The notes under the pieces are model-generated. The model did no database searches. It worked only from the letters and a program-made list of their open reading frames with translations, and was not told the DNA's origin. Below, piece by piece: positions 25,910 to 34,506 of a stretch of DNA of 64,000 nt. Origin of the DNA: a bacterium (GTDB taxonomy: Bacteria; Desulfobacterota; Binatia; HRBIN30; CADEER01); assembly GCA_030430165.1 (NCBI GenBank), contig JAUIGL010000014.1, positions 1 to 64,000 of the forward strand. The letters run 5' to 3'. Within the stretch, counting starts at the first letter, position 1, and each line of letters begins with the position of its first letter. A program made the translations under genes and the position numbers.

Positions 25910-28753
25910 TCAGGCAGCGCGCCGCGCAATACGCTCCGCGGTCTCGAGACCGAGCAGAGCGAACAGCTCGTCGGCGCGGGCCCGGTGGGCGGCGCCGTCG
26001 CGGCCGTCGCCGAGGTCGAGCCCCCAATCGGCGAGATCGGCGTGCATGCGGGCGAGCTCCGGCAGGGCACCTAGCTTCTCGCACTCGGCGATCGTGTCGC
26101 GAGCCCAGCGGACGGCACCGTCGCCGTCACCACGGAGGTGCGCCAGCCGCGCCCGCAGGCGGAAGATCTCACCGCGCTGGACGGCAACGCCACGCGCTAC
26201 TCGCAGGGCGCTGCGAGCGCCGTCGCGCGCCCGCTTGGCGAGCGCGGCGTCTTGCGGCGATCCGCCGAGCTCCTCGAGGTCACGCCAGAGACGGGCGACC
26301 TGGTAAGCGCTGAGGTGCCACGGCGGGACGACCGGAGCGACGTCGATGACCCCTTCCGCATCGGCGAGGGTCGCGCTCGCCCCCTCCAAGTCGCCGAGCA
26401 ACGTCTGCGCCTTCGCCTTGGAGCCCAGAGCGAGGACCCGAAGCGGCGGGTCGTCGACGCTCGATAGGTAGAGATTGGCGGCGTCGAGCGCCTCCTCGAG
26501 ACGTCGCTCCTCGAGCAGCAGCAACATCGTCTCGGCCATGTGGTTGGTGCGGGCGAACTCGAACCCGTACGTCTCGGCGATGTCGGCGAGCTCGTCGAGA
26601 CGCTCGCGCGCCGCCGCGAAGCTGCCGCGGCGCAGGCGGCGGTCGCAGTCGAGCCCGAGGTAGGTGTTGACCTCCCACAAGCCCCCGTAGCGCAATGCCG
26701 CTCGCACCACGTCGTCGGCGACCGTGCCCTGCTCGTCATCCCAGACACCTTCGAGAAAGTTGCAGATACAAACCAGGCAATTGTGATCGAACAGGTCCTT
26801 CCCGTGATCCGGGCGTCGCATCGAGTTCGAGATCTCGAGGTAGCGCCGGCCGATGCGGAAGGAAATGCCGGAGTACGCGAACATCGCCGCGAAGCCGCTG
26901 TACAGGCCGATCACCTGGTCCGGAACCGCTGCCGGGTCGGTCTGGTTGAGCAAATAGACCGCCCGCGTGTAATCGAAGACCAGTCGGGTCGGATCGCTCG
27001 TCGACTGAGCCTTGATGCGCGGGTAGAGGGCCAGGATGTGGTCGCGATAGCGGTCGTCGCGACGTCCGCCAAACCACGAGGCGGGCAGATAGCCGCGGGC
27101 AAAGATCGACGCGAGCTCGCGAGCGCAGCGTAAACCCGCCACCAGCTTGCTGCGCGGCGGCGGATCGCCGAGGTACGCAAGCGACTGATCGAAGTGCTCC
27201 ATCGCCTCGGTCAGCCTGCCCGTGTTCATCAAGGCCAGGCCGATATTGCGCTCGAGCAGCGCCTTCTTGGCGGGGTCGCCGCCGCTGCCGTGGAGGCGCA
27301 GGTAGACCTGTGAAGCATCGCGAAAGAAGCTCAGCGCTTCGCTCGAGGCGGCGGCTCGAGCGGCTTCCTCCCCGGCTTTGAAGAGATACTCTTCCGCCTT
27401 GGCGAGGTCCTCGGCCCGCGAATAGTGGTAGGCCAGCATGCCGTGGAAGTCGGCAATACGAGTGGCAAAGACGGTTTCGATCGCCGCAGCGACGCGGGCA
27501 TGCAATGCGCGTCGCTTTTCGGGCTCGATCGAATCGTAGATCGTCTCCTGCACCAGGGCGTGGCGGAAGACGAGCTCGACCTCGCTGGCGAATGTGACTC
27601 TCGCGTGCGCCGCCGTGCGGCGAGTCTTGCGTCGAATCAGAATCCCGCGGCCCTCTAGCGAGCTCAGAACTTCCGCGAGGTCTGTGCCGGTTACCACTTC
27701 TTCCAGGATTCGACCGAGAAACCCTCGACCGATCACGGCGCCGGCTTCGAGGATTCGATTCGCAGCCGGATCGAGGTGCCGCGTGCGCGCCGCAATCAGC
27801 TCGCCGACTGTGGTCGGTAGCGCCACCTGGTCGATGTCGCCGGCAACGTGCGCCCGCCCGTCGCGAACCACGACCACGCCCTGGTCGACGAGCGACCGCA
27901 ACACCTCCTCGACGAAGAACGGATTCCCCTCCGAACACTCGGCGATGAAAGACGCGTGCAAGTCGTCGCTTGCCGAGCCGAGTAGATTGCCGGCGAGCTC
28001 GACCGTGCGGTCCTTGTCGAGCGGATGCAGTCGGATCAGTCGATGCTGCAGTGGATACTGGGTTCGCGCCACCTCGAGAATGCGCTGCCCGGTCTCGACC
28101 TGCTCCGGTCTGAAGGCGTTGACGAACAGGATCGGCTGCTCGTTCACCAGGCGGAGGAGAACCTCCAGCATCCGTACCGAGGAGTGATCGGCCCAATGCA
28201 GATCTTCGAAGAAGAGCAACAGCGGTCGCTGCGCCGCCATGCGCTGCAACAGCAATCGCATACTGCGGAAGATCAAGCGCTCGAGGGCCTCGCCTTCGAT
28301 CCCGGCCAGACGCTCGGCATACGCTCCGCCGGCTGAGAGCCCCATCATCGAGGCGACGAAAGGAACCAGCTCCTCGGCCTCCGAGCCGCAGAGGCTCTCG
28401 ATCGCTTCCTCGAGGCACGCCAAGGCGTCCGCATCATCGGCGCCATCGGCGATCCCCGCCCAGCTGCGCAGGATATCCGAGAAGGGGTGGTAGCTGAGAC
28501 TCCCGGCAACCGAGAGGGAGCGCGCCACCAGCAAGCGAACCTCCGCCATACGCGGATCGGTCAACGCCTCGCGAACCAACCGCGACTTGCCCATGCCGGC
28601 CTTGCCGACCAAGGTGACGATCCCGCCTTCGCCGTCCAGCAACCGGCTGATGCGCGACTGCAGGACTTCGAGCTCGGCAGCGCGGCCGACCATCGGCGAC
28701 AGGGACTCCAGTCCCGAGCCGCTCCACGCCCCGTCGCTGCTAACCGTTTCCAT
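25910..28753 (-). CDS. Large AAA/STAND-type ATPase with C-terminal helical repeats
   Basis: This 947-residue protein shows MVGRAAELEVLQSRISRLLD, then Walker A GKAGMGKS at about 50-57 and Walker B LLLFFEDLHWADHSS near 190. A sensor/arm region with SEGNPFFVEEVLRSL follows. The second half is helical TPR-like repeats (YHYSRAEDLAKAEEYLFKAG and others), as in MalT-like and adenylate-cyclase-linked AAA regulators. No DNA-binding or cyclase domain is visible, so it may signal through partners such as the FixJ-like or winged-helix proteins. The upstream region holds a 24-bp palindrome and another GAAC-N4-GTTC site. It is divergent from the giant secreted protein gene. Confidence 0.9.
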   Translation of the reverse strand: METVSSDGAWSGSGLESLSPMVGRAAELEVLQSRISRLLDGEGGIVTLVGKAGMGKSRLVREALTDPRMAEVRLLVARSLSVAGSLSYHPFSDILRSWAGIADGADDADALACLEEAIESLCGSEAEELVPFVASMMGLSAGGAYAERLAGIEGEALERLIFRSMRLLLQRMAAQRPLLLFFEDLHWADHSSVRMLEVLLRLVNEQPILFVNAFRPEQVETGQRILEVARTQYPLQHRLIRLHPLDKDRTVELAGNLLGSASDDLHASFIAECSEGNPFFVEEVLRSLVDQGVVVVRDGRAHVAGDIDQVALPTTVGELIAARTRHLDPAANRILEAGAVIGRGFLGRILEEVVTGTDLAEVLSSLEGRGILIRRKTRRTAAHARVTFASEVELVFRHALVQETIYDSIEPEKRRALHARVAAAIETVFATRIADFHGMLAYHYSRAEDLAKAEEYLFKAGEEAARAAASSEALSFFRDASQVYLRLHGSGGDPAKKALLERNIGLALMNTGRLTEAMEHFDQSLAYLGDPPPRSKLVAGLRCARELASIFARGYLPASWFGGRRDDRYRDHILALYPRIKAQSTSDPTRLVFDYTRAVYLLNQTDPAAVPDQVIGLYSGFAAMFAYSGISFRIGRRYLEISNSMRRPDHGKDLFDHNCLVCICNFLEGVWDDEQGTVADDVVRAALRYGGLWEVNTYLGLDCDRRLRRGSFAAARERLDELADIAETYGFEFARTNHMAETMLLLLEERRLEEALDAANLYLSSVDDPPLRVLALGSKAKAQTLLGDLEGASATLADAEGVIDVAPVVPPWHLSAYQVARLWRDLEELGGSPQDAALAKRARDGARSALRVARGVAVQRGEIFRLRARLAHLRGDGDGAVRWARDTIAECEKLGALPELARMHADLADWGLDLGDGRDGAAHRARADELFALLGLETAERIARRAA

Positions 28754-28829
28754 CCATTCCCATCGCTCGTTCCGCCACCATGCATCCCTATCGTGGCATC
28801 TACCTAGGGGAAACTACGTGACCTTGGAC

Positions 28830-28842
28830 GGAACCGTTGTTC
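28830..28842. promoter_or_regulatory. Candidate operator, GGAACCGTTGTTC
   Basis: This GAAC-N4-GTTC site (GAAC at 28831-28834, GTTC at 28839-28842) lies 77 bp upstream of the AAA ATPase start. It matches the arms of the perfect palindrome at 28893-28916 and the site at 20731-20748. It is part of the divergent promoter region. Confidence 0.4.
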
Positions 28843-28892
28843 ATCCCTTGCGAACGCCAACGGGAAATCGCCCTACCAACGGTTCGTTCCAT

Positions 28893-28916
28893 TCAATGGA
28901 ACAATTGTTCCATTGA
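28893..28916. promoter_or_regulatory. Perfect 24-bp palindrome, core TGGAACAATTGTTCCA
   Basis: Every base pair from 28893 to 28916 is self-complementary about the centre at 28904/28905. It lies in the 281-bp divergent spacer between the AAA ATPase and the giant secreted protein, 74 bp upstream of the earliest start of the latter. Its form is that of a dimeric repressor or activator site rather than a terminator, since no T-run follows. Confidence 0.75.
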
Positions 28917-29034
28917 TTAGCACGCCCGCGATTAGGATCGTCTAAGGCTGTGGCAACACTCTGAAAATACTTGACTAGCATACCCGTGCGTGGTGAGCGT
29001 TGATGACCTGGCTGTAACCAGGACGAGCGAACGC

Positions 29035-32000
29035 GTGAACCGAAACAACCGATCGATATCCTTCATTCTGGCGACCGCGACGCTGACGCTTTTAACGGGC
29101 GGTGCGGCAGATCGGGCGCAAGCCGGCTGCGACATCATTCCTCCTGCGATCACGACCTTTCGTGGCAGCTTGGGGAGTGTCGACCGGCCCTTCGCGCGGC
29201 CCGGAGACTGGGTGAAGATCGCCCTCGACCCGGTGTGCGCGGCATCCTCGGCCGGCTTCGGCGCGGCTGCGAGCGACTCCGTGGTCACGGTGGTATTCAA
29301 GCCACTCGCCGGTGGCCTGAGCAACGTCATTGCCGTCTCGACCGACTGCGGCGCGGTCGACACCGCCAGCTGCGCGGCTCGCGCCGACGTCGACAGCGCC
29401 CGCTGCGTCAGCGTCAACGGCGCCCAGCTCGAAGGCCTGGAAGCAATCGACGCCGCGACCCTACGGGTTCGCTTCCCCGACAGCGACCTGGAGTTTCTAC
29501 AGCCCGGCGACGACCTCACGCTGACCGGGCCGGTCGCCGTCGCCGTCACCGCGTCGGGCGAGCCGCTGCCGTGCGCGCTGGCGAGCTTGCGCTGCGACCA
29601 GACCCCGGGGCTCTCGGCCTGCATCGACGAGCTCTACGCGGCGAACGGAACCTGCAACGGCCAACCGCATCCGAGCTTCGTCGGCTTCACCGCGCTCCCG
29701 CCCTCGAACGACTATCAAGCGCTGTGCACCGACCCGGTTCCGCCGTGCACTGGTTCCGCCAACGAAGTGCGGTTCACCGTCGACGGCCGCGGAAACCTAT
29801 TGATTCCAATGGACTGGCGGGGCGTGCGCGTCGACCGCGACGCGGTTCCAGTCGCCCGCCTGCTGCGCACCTCGAGCACGGTCGAGGCCTTCGAAGGCCG
29901 CGGCGAACCGATCCGGATTCCCACGCTCGACAGCCTGGCTTCGTACTCTCCCGAGGGGATCGAGCTGCCGCCCCTTTTCGACCCGCAAAGCGATCCCACC
30001 GACGACAGCAAGGCGACCTTCTTCGGCTCGACCGACGCCGAGGACACGGTGCTGCTCATCGAACGCCACCGCCAACCGGTCCATCAGTGCGACAGCGGCA
30101 TCAACCAGCAGCTGCCCTGCACCAATGACAGCCACTGCGCCGGCCAGACCTGCATCGAGCCGCTCTGCATTGGCGGGACCAACGAAGGCGCGTCCTGCAG
30201 CACGGACTTCGACTGTCCCGGCGGCGAGTGCGGTCCCGGCCTGTTCGACTTCTCGAGCCGACTGCTCGGCAGCACAGGCCCCGTGCTCTTGCGGCTGGAC
30301 GCGTGCATCGGAGGCAGCAACCAACTCGCAAGCTGCACCGGCGACATCGATTGCCCGGGCGGACAGTGCGGCGCCTTTACCATGGCCGCTCTCGACCCGG
30401 TGCCGCTCGACGGCCTCAACCAGAGCGACACCTTGAGCGCGTTCGCAATGGAGGAGGCGATCGTCGACGACGACCTCAACGGCGACGGCGACCAGACCGA
30501 TCCGGTGGTCAAGATAGTCGACCGCGCCACCGGCACGATCGAAGCGATCGGAGACGGCGGCAGCGAAGCGCGCGCGGTCGCGCGAGTGCAACAACCTCCT
30601 TTCAGCTTTGCCGCGCTCGCCGTCGACAACGACCTGATCGCTTTCCTCGAACCAGAGCCCTGGCAGGCGGCGTCGGACACCAACGACAACGGCCGCATCT
30701 TCGATACGATCTTGCGCGCCTATCGGCTGGACGCGGGGGAGGCGACCGATCCAGGCACACCCATCGCCGCCGACGGCGAGCCCCTGGTCGACGAGCGGAG
30801 CCTGGCGATTTCCGACGGTCTCGTCTTCTTCCGCAGCTCCGAGGCCGCCAACGCGGCGCAAGTGACGACCCGCGTCAACGTCGATTCCGCAGGCAACCAG
30901 GCTACCGGCGGGAGCTTTGCCAGCGCCGTCCCCTCTCTGTCCGCCGACGGCAGGTTCGTCGCCTTCTCCAGCCACGCTACCAACCTGGTCGCCGGCGACA
31001 CCAACAACGTCTTCGACATCTTCGTACGCGACCGCGAGCTCGGGACGACGACGCGAGTCAGCGTCGCCGCCGACGGCACCCAAGCGAATGGCTTCAGCCA
31101 GTTCGCTCCCTTTCTGTCTGCCGACGGACGTTTCGTCACCTTCTCGAGCAATGCCGGCAACCTGGTGCCCGGCGATACCAACGTGTGCCCGCCGGGCAGC
31201 GGCGGTTGGCCGGGATCGTGCGTCGACATTTTCGTCCACGATCGCGACGCCGACGAGGACGGCGTGTTCGACGAAACCGGCATCGGCGAGCGTGCCGTCG
31301 TGCGCGTCAGCGTCGCCTCCGACGGCACCGAGAGCAACGGGATTTCGTACAACGGCATCGGCAGCATCTCGCCGGACGGGCGCTTCGTCACCTTCGGCAG
31401 CGACGCAGACAACCTGGTCTCGGGCGACGGCAACGGCGTGCGCGACGTGTTCATCCACGATCGCGATGCCGACGGCGACGGAATCTTCGACGAAACCGGC
31501 GCCGGCGAGCGGGCCACCGTGCGCATCAGCGTCGACCCGGATGGCCTCGACGCCAACGGCGCCAGTCGCAACGCGACGACGTCCGCAGACGGGCGTTTTG
31601 TCGTTTTCCAGAGCGATGCCTGCAACCTGGTCCCCGGCGACTGCGTCACCAGCGGCGACATCAACGGAACCAGCGACATCTTTCTGCGCGACCGCGACAC
31701 CGATGAGGACGGGGTTTTCGACGAGCCGGGCCACAGCGAGACGGTGCTGGTAAGCAGGTCCCCCGCCGGCCTGCCCGGCAACGAGCAAAGCTTCGAAGGG
31801 CGGATCTCCGCCGACGGCAGCACCGTGGTCTTCGCCAGCCTCGCCAGCAACCTCGTCGCCGGCGACATCAACGGCTTCCGCGACGTTTTCGCCTACGACC
31901 GCACGAGCGGAGAAATCACCGCGCTGACGGTCGGCCCGGACGGCACTCTCGGAACCTCGAACTCGGGAAGCCCGGTACCGAGCGCCGACGGACGGTTCGT

Positions 32001-34470
32001 GGCGTTCGACAGTCGAGCGCACAACCTGACTGCCGGCGTGCCCGGCAACATTCCCCGGACCTACCTGCACGACCGCCTGACCCGCCTCACCACCCTGGTC
32101 AGCGTCAACCCTCTCGGCGAGGCAGCCAACGACTGGACCGGACCGCCACCGGCGATTTCGGCCGATGGCAGCGTCGTCGCCTTCGCGGCGATCGCCACCG
32201 ATCTGGTCGCCGGCGACACCAACGGCCAACCCGACATCTTCGTGCGCGCCCCCGCCACCGGCAGTGGCGATCTCACCGGCGACGGCGACGACGCCGACAC
32301 GCTGCTGCGCGTTCTCGACACGACGACCGGACCGCCGAGTACGCTGATCGACCTCTGCCCCGCCACCGGAGTCTCGGTCGCCGCCGGAAACGCCGCGTTC
32401 CTGCGTCCCGAGTCGGCCGGCGAGACGCCAGCGCTCGCCGGTTGCCCGACAGCGACTCTGATCGACGGCGACCCCGACCTCAACGGCGACGGCGATACTG
32501 GCGACCAGGTGGTGCATTTCTGGAACGGCAGCAACATCGACAACCTAGGGCGCGCTGCCAGCGAGGTCGTTCTCTCCGACAGCTGGATCGCCGCCCTGGT
32601 GTCCGAGTCCGACGAGTCGGCCGCCAGCCTCAACGGCGACAGCGATGCCGACGATCTGGTCGTACAGGTTCATCCCGCCGGGCCCGGATCCTGGACCAAC
32701 CTCGCACAGGCCGCCGAAACGATCGCTCTCGCCGGCGCGCGGGTGGCGTTCCTCACCGACGAGGAGGCCCAGGGCGACGGATCGCTCAACGACGACGGCG
32801 ATACCGACGACGCCGTAGTCCAGGTGTACGACGCCGACACCGACACTCTCACCAACGTCGCACAGGCCGCCGAGGAAGTCGTTCTCGGCAGCACCGGTCT
32901 GGTCGCTTTCCGCACCCTCGAGTCGGCCCAAGGGGTCGTGCCGCTCAACGGCGACGGCGATACCGACGACGGCGTGCTCCAGGTCTACGACGCGGTCGCC
33001 GGACTGCTGCTCAACGGCCAACAGGCGGTCACCCCGTGTCGCCTCGAAGCCTGCGATCCGCGCATCCCCTACCGCGTCGGCAACGACACCGTGACCTTCC
33101 TCACGCTCGAAGCCGACCAGGGCGAAGACCTCAACGGCGACGGCGATCTCGGCGATCTGGTGCTGCAGGTCCTCAATGTTCGGCAAGCGTGCGACAACGG
33201 CGGTCCGGCCGGCGCATGCCACACCCTTGCCGCCGCCAGCGCGGGGATCTGCACCGACAGCGGCGAAGCCTGTGTCGACGACGACACCTGCCCCGCCGGT
33301 GACTGCTTCGTCCCGCCGGGCGGCTGCCTGCGCGATCTCGGTACGGCTTGCAACCCGATCAACGGCAGTCCCTGCTCGCCGGGCGTTCAATTCTGCCAGC
33401 CGATCCTCGGTCAGCCGACGCAGGGCACCTGCGTGGCGATCGAGAACGCCTGCCAGAGCGACGCCGACTGCTCCACGCCGGCGTACTGCAGTCACGCGGG
33501 TCAGGAGTTCAACCGGCTGATGAATCCGCTCGGCAACGACGAGAGCGGCGACACCAGCTTCACCGGGTCCGGCCGCTGCAGCGAAGACCTGGGCACCGCC
33601 TGCACGGTCTCTTCGCAGTGCCAGCCAGACGAGGTCTGCGACGGCAGCAGCTGCCACCGCCAACACGGCGTGTGTGCCAGTGACGCCGATTGCCCGAGCG
33701 GCTCGGCATGCGTGCCGGAGTTGGTGCGGTCGACCGCGGCCGACAGCGACAACGACGAGCTGCCTGACGCGATCGACAACTGTCCTCGCGTTCCCAACAT
33801 CATGCAGCACGACCTCGACGGCGACGGTACCGGCGACGCATGCGACGATCAGACTTGCGGCAACAGCATCCTCGAGCAGGGCGAAGAGTGCGATGACGGC
33901 AACACCATCCACGGCGACGGCTGCCAAGCCGACTGCACGCTCTTCGGCGAACCGATTGGCGCCGTCAAATTGGTGGTCAAAGACAAGGCCGCGAAGAACG
34001 AACGCAAGATCGTCTTCGTCTCCAAGGATCGTGCGCGTCTAATCGCGCCGAGCGGAATCGAACAGGATCCGACCACTGCTGCAGCGCGGCTGACCCTCGT
34101 CAACCAGGGGACCGGCGAGGAGGTCGAGATCGACCTTCCTGCGTCGCACTGGTTCGGCATCGGCAATCCGGCCGGAAGCAAAGGCTACAAGTACAAGGAT
34201 CCGGCGGGCGACTCCGGCCCATGCAAGGTAGTGGTGATGAAACCCGGCAAGGTACTCAAGGCGGTTTGCCGCGGCGACATCGCCTTCACCCTCGACGAAG
34301 CGCAGCAGGGAGAGCTGCGGGTCGAGCTGGACCTTGGAGTGGGCGCGCAGGCGCTGCGGTTCTGCACGCGGTTCGGCGGCACCGTGATCAAGGACCGCCC
34401 GGCCCTGGACGGCAAAGTCGGCATCTTCAAGGCCAAGGGGGCGGCGGCGCCCCCATCCTGCTCACCCTGA
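29035..34470 (+). CDS. Giant secreted multi-repeat protein: seven-copy propeller repeats, LNGDGD repeats, Cys-rich modules
   Basis: The GTG at 29035 (an alternative GTG is at 28990) starts a signal peptide ending near DRAQAGC, giving about 1,811 residues. Roughly nucleotides 30880-32250 encode seven copies of SADGRFVAFSS...NLVAGD...DIFVRD, enough for one seven-bladed TolB/PD40-like propeller. At least six LNGDGDxxD segments, possibly calcium-binding, surround and follow it. Cys-rich modules (CTGDIDCPGGQCG) lie before and after. Near the end come a thrombospondin-3-like run (DSDNDELPDAIDNCPRV) and a DUF4215-type motif (CGNSILEQGEECDDGN). It is probably surface-exposed or released. Its function is unknown. 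It is divergent from one AAA regulator and convergent with another. Confidence 0.88.
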   Translation: MNRNNRSISFILATATLTLLTGGAADRAQAGCDIIPPAITTFRGSLGSVDRPFARPGDWVKIALDPVCAASSAGFGAAASDSVVTVVFKPLAGGLSNVIAVSTDCGAVDTASCAARADVDSARCVSVNGAQLEGLEAIDAATLRVRFPDSDLEFLQPGDDLTLTGPVAVAVTASGEPLPCALASLRCDQTPGLSACIDELYAANGTCNGQPHPSFVGFTALPPSNDYQALCTDPVPPCTGSANEVRFTVDGRGNLLIPMDWRGVRVDRDAVPVARLLRTSSTVEAFEGRGEPIRIPTLDSLASYSPEGIELPPLFDPQSDPTDDSKATFFGSTDAEDTVLLIERHRQPVHQCDSGINQQLPCTNDSHCAGQTCIEPLCIGGTNEGASCSTDFDCPGGECGPGLFDFSSRLLGSTGPVLLRLDACIGGSNQLASCTGDIDCPGGQCGAFTMAALDPVPLDGLNQSDTLSAFAMEEAIVDDDLNGDGDQTDPVVKIVDRATGTIEAIGDGGSEARAVARVQQPPFSFAALAVDNDLIAFLEPEPWQAASDTNDNGRIFDTILRAYRLDAGEATDPGTPIAADGEPLVDERSLAISDGLVFFRSSEAANAAQVTTRVNVDSAGNQATGGSFASAVPSLSADGRFVAFSSHATNLVAGDTNNVFDIFVRDRELGTTTRVSVAADGTQANGFSQFAPFLSADGRFVTFSSNAGNLVPGDTNVCPPGSGGWPGSCVDIFVHDRDADEDGVFDETGIGERAVVRVSVASDGTESNGISYNGIGSISPDGRFVTFGSDADNLVSGDGNGVRDVFIHDRDADGDGIFDETGAGERATVRISVDPDGLDANGASRNATTSADGRFVVFQSDACNLVPGDCVTSGDINGTSDIFLRDRDTDEDGVFDEPGHSETVLVSRSPAGLPGNEQSFEGRISADGSTVVFASLASNLVAGDINGFRDVFAYDRTSGEITALTVGPDGTLGTSNSGSPVPSADGRFVAFDSRAHNLTAGVPGNIPRTYLHDRLTRLTTLVSVNPLGEAANDWTGPPPAISADGSVVAFAAIATDLVAGDTNGQPDIFVRAPATGSGDLTGDGDDADTLLRVLDTTTGPPSTLIDLCPATGVSVAAGNAAFLRPESAGETPALAGCPTATLIDGDPDLNGDGDTGDQVVHFWNGSNIDNLGRAASEVVLSDSWIAALVSESDESAASLNGDSDADDLVVQVHPAGPGSWTNLAQAAETIALAGARVAFLTDEEAQGDGSLNDDGDTDDAVVQVYDADTDTLTNVAQAAEEVVLGSTGLVAFRTLESAQGVVPLNGDGDTDDGVLQVYDAVAGLLLNGQQAVTPCRLEACDPRIPYRVGNDTVTFLTLEADQGEDLNGDGDLGDLVLQVLNVRQACDNGGPAGACHTLAAASAGICTDSGEACVDDDTCPAGDCFVPPGGCLRDLGTACNPINGSPCSPGVQFCQPILGQPTQGTCVAIENACQSDADCSTPAYCSHAGQEFNRLMNPLGNDESGDTSFTGSGRCSEDLGTACTVSSQCQPDEVCDGSSCHRQHGVCASDADCPSGSACVPELVRSTAADSDNDELPDAIDNCPRVPNIMQHDLDGDGTGDACDDQTCGNSILEQGEECDDGNTIHGDGCQADCTLFGEPIGAVKLVVKDKAAKNERKIVFVSKDRARLIAPSGIEQDPTTAAARLTLVNQGTGEEVEIDLPASHWFGIGNPAGSKGYKYKDPAGDSGPCKVVVMKPGKVLKAVCRGDIAFTLDEAQQGELRVELDLGVGAQALRFCTRFGGTVIKDRPALDGKVGIFKAKGAAAPPSCSP

Positions 34471-34506
34471 CCCGCGCGACTTGGCGTCTCCCTGCGACAA
34501 GACGCT

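Noticed and set aside
29797-32517. 906-codon open frame on the minus strand
   Set aside because: It runs antisense to the repeats of the giant secreted protein; its own repeats mirror those of the sense strand, with no signal or family.
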